Source: Sphingomonas lacusdianchii (lineage in GTDB: Bacteria; Pseudomonadota; Alphaproteobacteria; Sphingomonadales; Sphingomonadaceae). From it: a stretch of DNA of 64,000 nt. Below, one piece after another: positions 47,855 to 56,565 of this stretch. The position numbers were made by a program, and so were the translations under genes. A model generated the notes under the pieces. It was given only the letters and a program-made list of their open reading frames with translations. It ran no database searches and was not told the DNA's origin. The stretch covers positions 310,001 to 374,000 of the forward strand of contig NZ_JAKRET010000002.1 in assembly GCF_022664395.1 (NCBI RefSeq). Reading direction: 5' to 3'. The first letter of the stretch is position 1. The number at the start of each line of letters is the position of its first letter.

Positions 47855-49120
47855 ATGATCCGTCCCCATCCCATGTTGGCCCACCGCCGCATCCTGATCG
47901 CCAGCTTGATCGGCACTTCGGTCGAATTCTACGACTTCTATATCTACGCGACCGCGGCGACCCTCGTCTTCGGATCGCTGTTCTTTCCGTCCGAAAGTGC
48001 GTCCGCACAGTTGATGGCCAGCTATCTGTCGATCGGTCTTGCCTTTGTCGCTCGGCCGCTCGGCGCGGTGGTGTTCGGCCATTTCGGCGACCGGCTCGGC
48101 CGCAAGTCGACGCTGGTTGCATCGTTGATGCTGATGGGCGGATCGACCCTGCTGATCGCGTTCCTGCCCACCTATGCGCAGGTCGGCTGGGTCGCGCCGC
48201 TGCTGCTGTGCACGTTGCGGTTCGCGCAGGGGCTGGGGCTGGGCGGCGAATGGGGCGGGGCGGCATTGCTCGCGGTCGAGAATGCGCCGCCCGGCTGGCG
48301 CGGACGGTTCGGCATGGTTCCGCAACTCGGCGCGCCGGTCGGCTTCATCGCCGCCAACGGGCTGTTCCTGCTGCTCGGCCTGACCCTGTCCGAGGCCGAT
48401 TTTCTTGCCTGGGGCTGGCGCCTGCCGTTCCTGTTTAGCGTCGCGCTGGTCGGGCTGGGTCTCTGGGTCCGGGTGAAGCTCACCGAAACCCCCGCTTTTG
48501 CGCAGGCGCTGGCGCATGAGGCTCCGCCCAGCGTTCCGATCGCCGAACTGGCCGGCAGCCATTTGCGCGCGACCCTAGCCGGCACCTTCGGCGTGATCGC
48601 CTGTTTCGCGCTCTATTACATCGCGACGACCTTCGTGCTCGGCTACGGCACCACCACGCTCGGCTATCCGCGCGGCGCGTTCCTGCAGACCCAGTTGGTC
48701 GCGATCCTGTTCATGGCGCTGGGCATCGCGCTCGCCGGCTGGCTGTCCGATCGCTTGACGCCGACGCGGGTTTTGGCAGGCGGTTGTATCGGCGTGGTGC
48801 TGGCGGGCGGCCTGCTCGGACCGATGATCGGCGGCGGATCGCTGTTCGTCATCGGCGCGTGGCTGTCGTTCGCGCTGCTGATGATGGGCTTCGTCTATGG
48901 CCCGCTCGGCGCGTGGCTGCCCGTGCTGTTCCCGGCGCGCGTGCGCTATACCGGTGCGTCGATGGGGTTCAATATCGGCGGCGTCATCGGCGGCGGGCTG
49001 ACCCCCAGTATCGCGCAGGCTTTGTCGATCGATTATGGCCTGTGGTCGGTCGGCATGGTGCTGGCCGGGGCAGGGGTGGCCAGCCTGATCGGCCTCACCC
49101 TCGTCCCGCGCGCCCGCTGA
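47855..49120 (+). CDS. MFS transporter, metabolite:H+ symporter (MHS) family
   Basis: A 421-aa, 12-helix permease. SLIGTSVEFYDFYIYATAAT and GHFGDRLGRKSTLV (motif A) with RFAQGLGLGGEWGGA are signatures of the MHS group (ProP, KgtP, ShiA). Substrates in the group include proline, dicarboxylates and shikimate; the one here is unknown. ATG 47855 (MIRPHPM) is chosen; ATG 47873 is an alternative. Confidence 0.86.
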   Translation: MIRPHPMLAHRRILIASLIGTSVEFYDFYIYATAATLVFGSLFFPSESASAQLMASYLSIGLAFVARPLGAVVFGHFGDRLGRKSTLVASLMLMGGSTLLIAFLPTYAQVGWVAPLLLCTLRFAQGLGLGGEWGGAALLAVENAPPGWRGRFGMVPQLGAPVGFIAANGLFLLLGLTLSEADFLAWGWRLPFLFSVALVGLGLWVRVKLTETPAFAQALAHEAPPSVPIAELAGSHLRATLAGTFGVIACFALYYIATTFVLGYGTTTLGYPRGAFLQTQLVAILFMALGIALAGWLSDRLTPTRVLAGGCIGVVLAGGLLGPMIGGGSLFVIGAWLSFALLMMGFVYGPLGAWLPVLFPARVRYTGASMGFNIGGVIGGGLTPSIAQALSIDYGLWSVGMVLAGAGVASLIGLTLVPRAR

Positions 49121-49122
49121 CG

Positions 49123-50322
49123 TCAGCCAGCCCGGCTGACTCGGCTCGGTTCGGCGTTCGGTTCGACGCCGACCGGATCGGGTACCGGCAGGATGCGGTT
49201 GCGCCCGGCATCCTTGGCGGCATAGGCGGCGCGATCGGCACGCTCCAGCAGGCTGTCGATCGTGTCCGCCGGCTCCAGCACCGCCAGCCCGGCGCTGATC
49301 GTCACCGCCGGCAGATGCGAGGAGGTTTCCGACAACGCCGTCCGCACAGTCTGCGCGCTCAGCCACGCCCCGCGCAGCGTCGTGCGTTCGAGCAGCGCGA
49401 CGAATTCCTCCCCGCCCAGCCGGCCGACCGCCGCGCTCGCGGGCAGGCGATCGGCAAGGATCCGGGCAAAGGCACGCAGCACCGCGTCGCCGGTGGCATG
49501 GCCGTAATTGTCGTTGACCCGCTTGAAATGGTCGAGGTCGAACAGGATCGCTGCCAATGGTTGCGCGCGTGCGCGGGCATCGGCCGTCATCGCCCGTGCG
49601 CGCCGGTCGAACCCGCGGCGGTTGGCGATGCCGGTGAGCGGATCGGTCTCCGATTCGGCGATCGTCCGTCCCATTGCCGCCTGCACGACCAGCAACAGGA
49701 CCAGCAACCCGACGGTCACGATCAGCATCCCGCCGACCGATTGCGACAGCAAGGCATAGCTGCTCGCGGCATAGGCGATCGCCGTCGCCCCCGATCCGAA
49801 CGCCGCGGCGAACAGCGGCTTGATGATGAAATAGGTCGTCATCAGCGCCAGCGCGATGCCCAGCGCCAGCCATAGCGGGTCGCGCCGCCGCCGCACCGCG
49901 TCGACCGCGATGACCGTCGCCAGCGCCGATCCGACCATGAAGGGCGACTGGAACGCCAGCTCATACCACAGCTCGTTGCGCGGACCGTCCCAGATCGCCG
50001 CCCGCAGCAGCGCGCCGCACAGGATCAGCAGCGCGACCGCCCCCCAAGGCCGCCGCCGCCCCGCCATCGGTGCCAGCCCCAGCAGCAGCATCGCTATGCT
50101 GACGAGGAACGATCCGTAGCTGAGCATCATGAACGGCGTCGTGAATGGTGTCAGCCGGACGCCCAGCTCGCTGAGCGGCGTCATCCCACCGATCAGATAG
50201 GTCAGCGCGAAATAGGTGACATAACGCTGTCCCGGATAAGACAGGCGGATGATCGCGAACGTTACCGCGAACAGACCGGCGACGACCGCATTGACGATCA
50301 GGGCGTAGACCGCACTATCCAT
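49123..50322 (-). CDS. Membrane GGDEF diguanylate cyclase
   Basis: A 399-aa protein with six to seven N-terminal helices (residues 5-220) and a GGDEF domain (about 230-385). The active site is GGEEF and DLDHFKRVNDNYGHATGD is the substrate region. The position five residues before GGEEF reads PASA instead of the RxxD I-site, so product inhibition is probably absent, unlike in the cyclase at 22559-24349. It converges with the MHS gene (2 bases apart). Confidence 0.88.
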   Translation of the reverse strand: MDSAVYALIVNAVVAGLFAVTFAIIRLSYPGQRYVTYFALTYLIGGMTPLSELGVRLTPFTTPFMMLSYGSFLVSIAMLLLGLAPMAGRRRPWGAVALLILCGALLRAAIWDGPRNELWYELAFQSPFMVGSALATVIAVDAVRRRRDPLWLALGIALALMTTYFIIKPLFAAAFGSGATAIAYAASSYALLSQSVGGMLIVTVGLLVLLLVVQAAMGRTIAESETDPLTGIANRRGFDRRARAMTADARARAQPLAAILFDLDHFKRVNDNYGHATGDAVLRAFARILADRLPASAAVGRLGGEEFVALLERTTLRGAWLSAQTVRTALSETSSHLPAVTISAGLAVLEPADTIDSLLERADRAAYAAKDAGRNRILPVPDPVGVEPNAEPSRVSRAG

Positions 50323-50389
50323 CCTTGCTTGTCCGGTATCCGTCTTTGCCGCGTCTGCAAGCGATCTTCGCCGCGAACGCGCCGGTCCG

Positions 50390-50944
50390 TCAATCCCCGT
50401 CGTTCATAGCAAGTCGCAATAGCGTTATCTTGGCCTTGCCATAGACACGCTCGGCATCGACCGTGAAGCGGGGCAGGTCGATCGGCTCGGCCTTGGCGGT
50501 TTCGATGCTGACCCAGGTCGCCGGCCCGATCCAGCCGAGCCGCGCCAGCTTGTCCGCCGCCACCGCGCCGGCGCCGCTGCCATAGGGCGGGTCCATCATC
50601 ACCACGTCGAGCGGACGCGGGGCGGGGCCCAGCGCCAGCACCGAGGTCGCGCGCACGTCGCCGCCCGCCGCGTCGAGCTTGGTCAGATTGGCGCGCAGCG
50701 CGTCGAGCGCCGCCCGGTCCTGTTCGACGAACAGACATGTCGCGGCACCGCGCGACAATGCCTCGATCCCCAGCGCCCCCGATCCGGCGAACAGATCGGC
50801 GACCGCCAGTTCGTTGAAGCTGCCGACCCGGCTGGCCAGCATCGAGAACAGCGCCTCGCGCGTGCGATCGGCGGTGGGACGGGTCGCATCGCCCTTCGGC
50901 GCGACGATCGGCCGGCCGCGCCACATGCCCGAAATGACCCGCAT
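50390..50944 (-). CDS. rsmD: 16S rRNA (guanine966-N2)-methyltransferase RsmD
   Basis: Methylates G966 of 16S rRNA with SAM. 184 aa with the RsmD opening RVISGMWRGR, TRPTADRTREALFSML, SAM motif I DLFAGSGALGIEALSRGA (about 50-67) and the catalytic DPPY at 118-121. The start codon shares one base with the rluB stop, so the two rRNA-modifying genes are coupled. Confidence 0.94.
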   Translation of the reverse strand: MRVISGMWRGRPIVAPKGDATRPTADRTREALFSMLASRVGSFNELAVADLFAGSGALGIEALSRGAATCLFVEQDRAALDALRANLTKLDAAGGDVRATSVLALGPAPRPLDVVMMDPPYGSGAGAVAADKLARLGWIGPATWVSIETAKAEPIDLPRFTVDAERVYGKAKITLLRLAMNDGD

Positions 50945-52599
50945 CAGCGCTTGCCCCCGCCCGGACGGCCGCCCTTGGGCTTGCCCTTGGCGGGCTTGTT
51001 CGACGGCGTGGCCTTGGCCCAGCCGGTCGGCTTGCGCTTCGGCCGGTCGACGAAACTCGCCCGGTCGGCATCGGCCGCCTGTTCGCGCGTCATCCGCTTT
51101 TCGACCGGACCGCGTGGGGCCTCGCTGCGCTCGACGCGGGGTTTGCGGGCGACCCCGTCATAGCCCGGCCGATCGGCATGGGCGGCGGCACGGCGCGTGC
51201 GGGCATTGTCGGGCCGTTCGCCATAGGCCCGTCGGTCGCCCAGTCCCGGCTGACGCCGTTCGGCGGGCGTCTGCCCCGCCTGCGTCAGCGGATCGAAGCC
51301 ATCGCGCCGTTCGACCGGGCGTTCGGTCGCATGGGTGCGCGGACCGACCCGGCGCTGGTCCGGGCTGCGCGACCGATCGCCGAAGCCGACGCGTTCCGGC
51401 CGCGCCCCGAAGTTGCGCCGTTCGCCATCGCCCTGTGGCCGCGCCCCGAAGCTGCGCCGTTCGCCATCGCCCTGTGGCCGTGAGCCGAAGCTGCGCCGTT
51501 CGCCATCGCCTTGCGGACGTCCGCCGAAGCTGCGCCGCTCGCCGTCCCCCTGCGGCCGGCCCGGACCGTCGCGGTCGGGACGGCGGCCGCTGAAGCCCGA
51601 CCGTTGCCCGTCGCGTTCGGTCCGGGGTCGCCGTTCGTCGAAGCGCGCCGCCACCGGTTCGGGACGCGGCAACGGCGTCGCGCGCTTCCATGCCTTCAGT
51701 GCCGCCGGATCGGCGCCTTCGGGGGTCGGCTTGCTGGTCGGCTTGTTGGCTAGCGTCTTGCGGAACGCGACCAGCTCATGCTGCTTGATCTCGTCCACCT
51801 CGCCCTCGGGGAGGTCCTCGAGGAAGAAGGGGCCGTAGCGCGTACGGATCAGCCGCGACACCTTCAGCCCCAGATGTTCGAGGACGCGGCGAACCTCGCG
51901 GTTCTTGCCCTCGGTCAGCGTCATCTCGATCCAGGTATTGGTGCCGGTGCGCCGTTCGAGATTGGCGTTGATCGGGCCATAGCGCACGCCCTCGATCTCG
52001 ATGCCCATCATCAGTTCTTCGAGCGTCTGCTGGCTGATCTCACCATAGGCGCGCGCGCGATAGGTCCGCTCGACCCCGGTCGCCGGCAGTTCCAGACGGC
52101 GCTTCAATTCGCCGTCGGTGGTCATCAGCAACAACCCCTCGGTATTCAGATCGAGCCGCCCGACCGGGATCAGCCGCGGCAACCCCTTGGGCAGCCGGTC
52201 GTAGATCGTCTCGCGCCCGGCGCCGTCGCGCTCGGCGGTCAATGTGCCGGCGGGCTTGTGGAAGCGGAACAGGCGGGTCGGTTCGGGCGCGGCGACCGGC
52301 GCTCCGTCGACAGTCACGCCCTTCAGATTGGGCAGGATGGTCGCGGGCGTTTCGAGGACGACGCCGTCCAGCGCGACGCGCCCGGCGGCGATCATGCGTT
52401 CGATGTCGCGGCGCGATGCGACGCCGGCACGCGCCAGCAGCTTGGCGATTCGCTGGCCTTCACGGGGGGAATCGGTCGTGGATTCGGGTGGGGTAACGAT
52501 GGTCAGGGTATCCGTTTGCGGCGATGTGACGAAAGTTTCAGCCGAAGCGGTTCCTTCGTCGCCTTCGCGAGTTTGTGCGTTCGTATAAGCTGTAAGCAT
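50944..52599 (-). CDS. rluB: 23S rRNA pseudouridine synthase (RluB-type) with long repetitive tail
   Basis: RsuA-family pseudouridine synthase. A roughly 45-residue N-terminal extension is followed by an S4 RNA-binding domain (about 47-100, KLLARAGVASRRDIERMI) and the catalytic domain with Asp150 in PVGRLDLNTEG. RluB modifies U2605 of 23S rRNA in E. coli. From about residue 290 to 551 the protein is a disordered, basic Arg/Gly/Pro-rich tail, including four 13-residue units of the type GDGERRSFGGRPQ and a Lys-rich end. ATG 52599 is used because no later in-frame start precedes the S4 domain. Only 23 bases separate it from the divergent receiver gene. Confidence 0.88.
   Translation of the reverse strand: MLTAYTNAQTREGDEGTASAETFVTSPQTDTLTIVTPPESTTDSPREGQRIAKLLARAGVASRRDIERMIAAGRVALDGVVLETPATILPNLKGVTVDGAPVAAPEPTRLFRFHKPAGTLTAERDGAGRETIYDRLPKGLPRLIPVGRLDLNTEGLLLMTTDGELKRRLELPATGVERTYRARAYGEISQQTLEELMMGIEIEGVRYGPINANLERRTGTNTWIEMTLTEGKNREVRRVLEHLGLKVSRLIRTRYGPFFLEDLPEGEVDEIKQHELVAFRKTLANKPTSKPTPEGADPAALKAWKRATPLPRPEPVAARFDERRPRTERDGQRSGFSGRRPDRDGPGRPQGDGERRSFGGRPQGDGERRSFGSRPQGDGERRSFGARPQGDGERRNFGARPERVGFGDRSRSPDQRRVGPRTHATERPVERRDGFDPLTQAGQTPAERRQPGLGDRRAYGERPDNARTRRAAAHADRPGYDGVARKPRVERSEAPRGPVEKRMTREQAADADRASFVDRPKRKPTGWAKATPSNKPAKGKPKGGRPGGGKR
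51414..51560 (-). repeat. 39-bp tandem repeat in the rluB tail
   Basis: Four successive copies of a 39-base unit, each containing GCCGTTCGCCATCGCC or a close variant, at about 51414, 51453, 51492 and 51531. Each encodes 13 residues (GDGERRSFG plus RPQ-type), so changes in copy number keep the frame. Confidence 0.85.
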
Positions 52600-52622
52600 C
52601 CCGGTGGAAAGCGAGTGGGGCA

Positions 52623-53057
52623 ATGTTGTTCGGGCGCAAGAAGCGGCACATCAACCGGATCCTGGTCGTCGAGGACGAACCCCTGGTCGCGTTCGACACC
52701 GAACATTTCCTGGGGGCCTCGGGTTTCGAGATCGCGGCGACGGTCGACACCGTGGCGGGCGCATTGGCGACGCTCGAATCCGGTTGCGACCTCGACCTCG
52801 TGCTGGTGGACATCAACCTGTCCGACGGCAGCGGGCTGGACGTGGCGCGATCGGCGCATGAACGCGGCATGCCGGTGTTGCTGGTCACCGGTGCCTGTCC
52901 GCAGGAGGCGCAGGTCTTCGCCGCCGGATGCCTCAGCAAACCCTATCCGCAAAAGGATCTGCTGAGCGCGATCGACGCGATCGACGCGGTGATCGGCGGC
53001 GCGAAACTGCCGCGCCGGTTGCCGAGCGGGTTCAACCTGTTCCGCACGGCGGCGTAG
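52623..53057 (+). CDS. Single-domain response regulator
   Basis: A 144-aa stand-alone receiver: VVEDEPLVAF acidic pocket, phospho-acceptor Asp63 in LVLVDINLSDGSG, and Lys106 in LSKPYP, plus a short basic N-terminus and C-terminal tail (LPRRLPSGFNLF). It resembles the receiver at 20358-20711 and those paired with HWE/HisKA_2 kinases. It lies back to back with rluB, so its promoter must overlap the start of that gene. Confidence 0.85.
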   Translation: MLFGRKKRHINRILVVEDEPLVAFDTEHFLGASGFEIAATVDTVAGALATLESGCDLDLVLVDINLSDGSGLDVARSAHERGMPVLLVTGACPQEAQVFAAGCLSKPYPQKDLLSAIDAIDAVIGGAKLPRRLPSGFNLFRTAA

Positions 53058-53076
53058 CCTAGCTCTCCCGCGCACC

Positions 53077-53195
53077 CCGTTCGGTTCGAGCAGCTTCGAG
53101 CCTGTCGAGAAGCGTCCGTCGAGAACGCCGGTCCACGGGCAGCCCGTTCTCGATACGCGCTCTCGACAAGCTTGACCGCTACTTGAACCGAACGG
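53077..53195. repeat. Extragenic palindromic repeat, family A (copy 3)
   Basis: A 119-base palindrome with ends CCGTTCGGTT and AACCGAACGG, which are exact reverse complements, and inner AGCCTGTCGAGAAGCGTC / TCTCGACAAGCTTGACCGCT. Same family as 4521-4640 and 15347-15468. It fills most of the gap between the receiver and the AmpG-like gene. Confidence 0.82.
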
Positions 53196-53279
53196 ATTGG
53201 ATTGGGGGAGGGCACCGCCCACCACCTTGCCGCCACCGCCAACCCCTTCTACGGTCCGCCCCCTTCCTGGAGGACTTGC

Positions 53280-54914
53280 ATGACCGAAGCCGCGCCCAAG
53301 GGGCTGGCGCTGATCCATATGGGGCTGGGCAATCGCAAGACGGCGGCGATGTTCGCCTTCGGTCTGGCGGCCGGGCTGCCCTTCACCCTGTTGCTTGGCA
53401 CGCTCAACGCGTGGCTGGCGGAGGCGAAGATCAACCTCGCGACCATCGGGCTGTTGTCGTGGATCGGGCTGATCGCGGCGTTCAAGTTCCTGTGGTCGCC
53501 GGTCGTCGACCGGCTGCGCCTACCGCTGCTCGAACGCTTCGGACGGCGAAAGTCGTGGCTGCTGCTGTGTCAGGCGGTGCTGGTCGCGACCTTCCTGACC
53601 CTGTCGGTCAGCGATCCGGCGACCGCCATCGGCTGGTTCGCGCTGGTCGCGGTGATCGGCGCATTCGCGGCGGCGACGCAGGATACGGTGATCGACGCCT
53701 GGCGGATCGACGTCGCCGACGAACGCGCGACGCTCGGCATCCTGTCGTCGATCTACCAGCTGGGCTATCGCATCGCGACGCTGATCGGCGGGGCGCTGGC
53801 GCTGGTGCTGGCCGATGCGATCACCTGGCCGCTGGTCTATGCGGTGATGGGCGCGTTGATGGCGGCGCTGCTAATCGCGACGCTGTTCGCGCCCGACACA
53901 CCGCGCCCGGTCATCGAACGGGTGGTCGGCGGCGCGGTAGGCCCAAGCACCTGCGACAAGCGCACCGGCCTGCTCATCGTCGGCCTGTGCTGGGGCTGGG
54001 CGATCGTCACCATCGGCGCGTTCATGGTCCGCGTCCTGAACGTCGCGCCCGGCGAAACCCCGCCCAGCGTCGGCGACTTCACCCGGCTGACCGGACCATG
54101 GATCATCGTCGTCACCGTCGTCGTGCCCGCGCTGGTCGCGGCATGGCTCAACCGGCAGGCGCAACTGGCGGAATGGCTCGGCTGGAACCGCGACGGGGCT
54201 GCGGCACCGACGCCCGGCGTCATCGAACACGGCTATCGCGCACTCATCCTGCCGCTGTCCGAACTGGTCGGGCGGCTAGGGTTCGGCGCGATCATCGTCC
54301 TCGGGCTGATCCTCAGCTACCGGCTGTGCGATTCGATCTGGGGGCCGTTCGCCTATCCCTTCTATCTCGAGGAGTTGCAGTACACGAATGCTGAGGTCGC
54401 CTTCGCGTCCAAGATCTTCGGCGTCGGCATGACCATCCTCGGCGTGTCGCTGGGTGGCATATCGTTCGCGATGCTGGGACGGATGCCGACGCTACTGATC
54501 GGCGCGATCGTCGCGGCGGCGAGCAACCTGCTCTATGCCGATCTGGCATCCGGATCGCCGGTCATCGACGCCGTGGCCGGGGCGACCGGCTTGCTCAACC
54601 TCGGCGTCGATGCGCGGATGATGCGGCTGATGATCGCGATCTCGGGCGAGAATATCGCGGGCGGTTTGGCCGGCGCGGCGTTCGTCGCCTATCTCTCCTC
54701 GATCGCGAGCAAGGAACATAGCGCGGTCCAATATGCGCTGCTGTCGTCGCTGACGCTGCTAGTCGGCTCGCTCGGCCGGGCAGGGCTCGGCGAGGCGGTC
54801 GAACGGATGGGCTATGCCCCGGTCTTCCGCTTCACCGCCGCTTTGGGGCTGGTCGCCATAGTGTTCGTGCTGCTCGAATGGGTGCGGTGGCGGCGCGAGT
54901 TGAAGAAGGGTTGA
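53280..54914 (+). CDS. AmpG-family MFS permease
   Basis: A 544-aa permease with about 14 helices, resembling AmpG, which imports anhydromuropeptides released by lytic transglycosylases. Signatures: FGLAAGLPFTLLLGTLNAWL, FKFLWSPVVDRLRLPL, FAAATQDTVIDAWRIDV and the C-terminal YALLSSLTLLVGSLGRAGLG. The central loop (about 200-310) is longer than in E. coli AmpG. ATG 53280 (MTEAAPKGLALIHM) follows GGAGGA. With the Slt70-type and SleB genes elsewhere in the window it suits cell-wall recycling, though they are not in one operon. Confidence 0.82.
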   Translation: MTEAAPKGLALIHMGLGNRKTAAMFAFGLAAGLPFTLLLGTLNAWLAEAKINLATIGLLSWIGLIAAFKFLWSPVVDRLRLPLLERFGRRKSWLLLCQAVLVATFLTLSVSDPATAIGWFALVAVIGAFAAATQDTVIDAWRIDVADERATLGILSSIYQLGYRIATLIGGALALVLADAITWPLVYAVMGALMAALLIATLFAPDTPRPVIERVVGGAVGPSTCDKRTGLLIVGLCWGWAIVTIGAFMVRVLNVAPGETPPSVGDFTRLTGPWIIVVTVVVPALVAAWLNRQAQLAEWLGWNRDGAAAPTPGVIEHGYRALILPLSELVGRLGFGAIIVLGLILSYRLCDSIWGPFAYPFYLEELQYTNAEVAFASKIFGVGMTILGVSLGGISFAMLGRMPTLLIGAIVAAASNLLYADLASGSPVIDAVAGATGLLNLGVDARMMRLMIAISGENIAGGLAGAAFVAYLSSIASKEHSAVQYALLSSLTLLVGSLGRAGLGEAVERMGYAPVFRFTAALGLVAIVFVLLEWVRWRRELKKG

Positions 54915-55103
54915 TTCACGCGGAGGCGCGGAGGCGCAGAGGGGGTACTCGCTCGGGTGCCGCCTGTCAGGCGAAGCCTTTATCTGTTGTCGGCCGTGAT
55001 AGGAAAGCCGCTGTCGCGGCGGGCGCAACATTTCTGCGCCTCCGCGCCTTTGCGCGAACAACCTACTTCTTCTTCCTCCGTGTCTCCGTGCCTCCGCGAG
55101 AAC
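54915..55103. repeat. GCGGAGGCGCGGAGG-type imperfect palindrome
   Basis: About 190 bases between the AmpG-like gene and folC. The left arm TTCACGCGGAGGCGCGGAGG is answered by two right arms, GCGCCTCCGCGCCTTTGCG at 55036-55054 and TCTCCGTGCCTCCGCGAGAA at 55084-55103. No gene is visible; it is a non-coding extragenic element and a plausible terminator for both converging genes. Confidence 0.6.
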
Positions 55104-55110
55104 CCAACCG

Positions 55111-56415
55111 CTAAAACGGCACCTCGTCATTCGCGGAAAGCACGGTGCCGGCCAGATACAGCGACCCCGCGATCAGCACCCCCTCCGGCTTCGACCGTGC
55201 CAGCAGATCGAGCGCAGCCGCCGGATCGGTCGCGACATCGGCGGTCAGCCCCAGCCCCCGCGCCTGCCGCGCCAGTTCGGCCGGCGGATGGTGCGCATGG
55301 CCCGGCACCGGAACCGCGACGACGTGGTCGACCACCCCGGCCAGATGCCGCAACACCGCGCTTGCATCCTTGTTGGCCAGCATGCCGAGCACCAGCGCCG
55401 AACGTTCGCCGCGCGTGATCCGGGGCCAGCCCCGCGCCACTTCGATCGCGGCGGATTCGTTGTGCGCCCCGTCGAGCCACACGCCATGGCGCGGATTCAC
55501 CCGCCCGGTCAGCGGCCCGCCGGCGCGTAGCCGCTGCATCCGCGCCGGCCAGCGCGCGGTGCCGGCGGCGGTGCGGATCGCCGCGTCCGACGCCGGCACC
55601 GCCGACTGATGCCGCAACATCGCCGCCGCCAGCGCTAGATTGTCGCGCTGATGCACCCCCGCCAGCGCCGGTTCGGGCAGGTCGAGCGTCCCCATCGCAT
55701 CGCGATACCGTCCGTCGACTACGTCCCAAGCCGATCCCCGCGCGATCAGCGCCGCCCCCGCCGCGTCGGCCGTCGCCTCGACCCGAGCGGCGATCTCCGG
55801 GGGATAGGCGAGGGTGACGACAGGTACGCCCGGCTTAGCGATGCCCGCCTTTTCGCCCGCAATCCCGACCAGCGACGATCCCAGAAACGCCTCATGATCG
55901 ATGCCGAGCGCCGCGATGCCGCACGCGACGGGCGCGGGCAGGACGTTGGTCGCATCGAGCCGTCCGCCCAGCCCGACCTCGATTACGCACGCATCGGCCG
56001 GCGTGCGTGCGAAGGCGAGAAACGCGGCGGCGGTCGTGATCTCGAAGAAGCTTGCCCCGATCCCCTCGGCGGCGTCGAGCACCTCGCCCAGCAGCGCCGC
56101 GAGCGACGGATCGTCGATCAGCGTCCCCGCCAGCCGGATACGTTCGTTGAACCGCACCAGATGGGGGCTGGCATAGACATGCACCCTGAGCCCCGCCGCC
56201 TCGATCGCCGCGCGCAGATAGGCGCAGGTCGACCCCTTCCCATTGGTCCCCGCGACATGGAACACTGGCGGCAGATATAGATGCGGATCGCCCAGCCGCG
56301 CCAACAGCCGGGTGATGCGATCGAGGCCGAGAATATCGGCACCGGGCGACAGCAAGGTCAGCCGGTCGAGCTGCGCCTGCACGGCGGGATCGGTCGAGAT
56401 GGCGAAATCGGGCAT
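55111..56415 (-). CDS. folC: Bifunctional folylpolyglutamate/dihydrofolate synthase
   Basis: Adds glutamates to folates and makes dihydrofolate from dihydropteroate. 434 aa of the Mur-ligase fold, with P-loop AGTNGKGST, EVGLGGRLDATN, GIDHEAFLGSS and VWLDGAHNESA. ATG 56413-56415 is chosen; a family B repeat sits directly before it, and its GGGGAGG end lies seven bases upstream, so the repeat seems to supply the ribosome site. It follows accD in the same direction. Confidence 0.93.
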   Translation of the reverse strand: MPDFAISTDPAVQAQLDRLTLLSPGADILGLDRITRLLARLGDPHLYLPPVFHVAGTNGKGSTCAYLRAAIEAAGLRVHVYASPHLVRFNERIRLAGTLIDDPSLAALLGEVLDAAEGIGASFFEITTAAAFLAFARTPADACVIEVGLGGRLDATNVLPAPVACGIAALGIDHEAFLGSSLVGIAGEKAGIAKPGVPVVTLAYPPEIAARVEATADAAGAALIARGSAWDVVDGRYRDAMGTLDLPEPALAGVHQRDNLALAAAMLRHQSAVPASDAAIRTAAGTARWPARMQRLRAGGPLTGRVNPRHGVWLDGAHNESAAIEVARGWPRITRGERSALVLGMLANKDASAVLRHLAGVVDHVVAVPVPGHAHHPPAELARQARGLGLTADVATDPAAALDLLARSKPEGVLIAGSLYLAGTVLSANDEVPF

Positions 56416-56418
56416 TCC

Positions 56419-56560
56419 AAATCCTCCCCGGCACGGGGAGGGGGACCATGCGCAGCTTGGTGGAGGCGGGTGACCACCTCCACAACGGTTGCGTTTCGCC
56501 GCCATCCCCCTCCACCACCGCTACGCGGCGGTCCCCCTCCCCGCAGAGCGGGGAGGAATT
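56419..56560. repeat. Extragenic palindromic repeat, family B (copy 3, inverted)
   Basis: About 142 bases between folC and accD. Ends ATCCTCCCC and GGGGAGGA, inner GGGGACCATGCGCAG and CACCACCGCTACG arms, and the core AACGGTTGCGTT, the reverse complement of the AACGCAACCGTT core at 1389-1524 and 14084-14228. Its left end abuts the folC start. Confidence 0.75.
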
Positions 56561-56565
56561 GGCCG

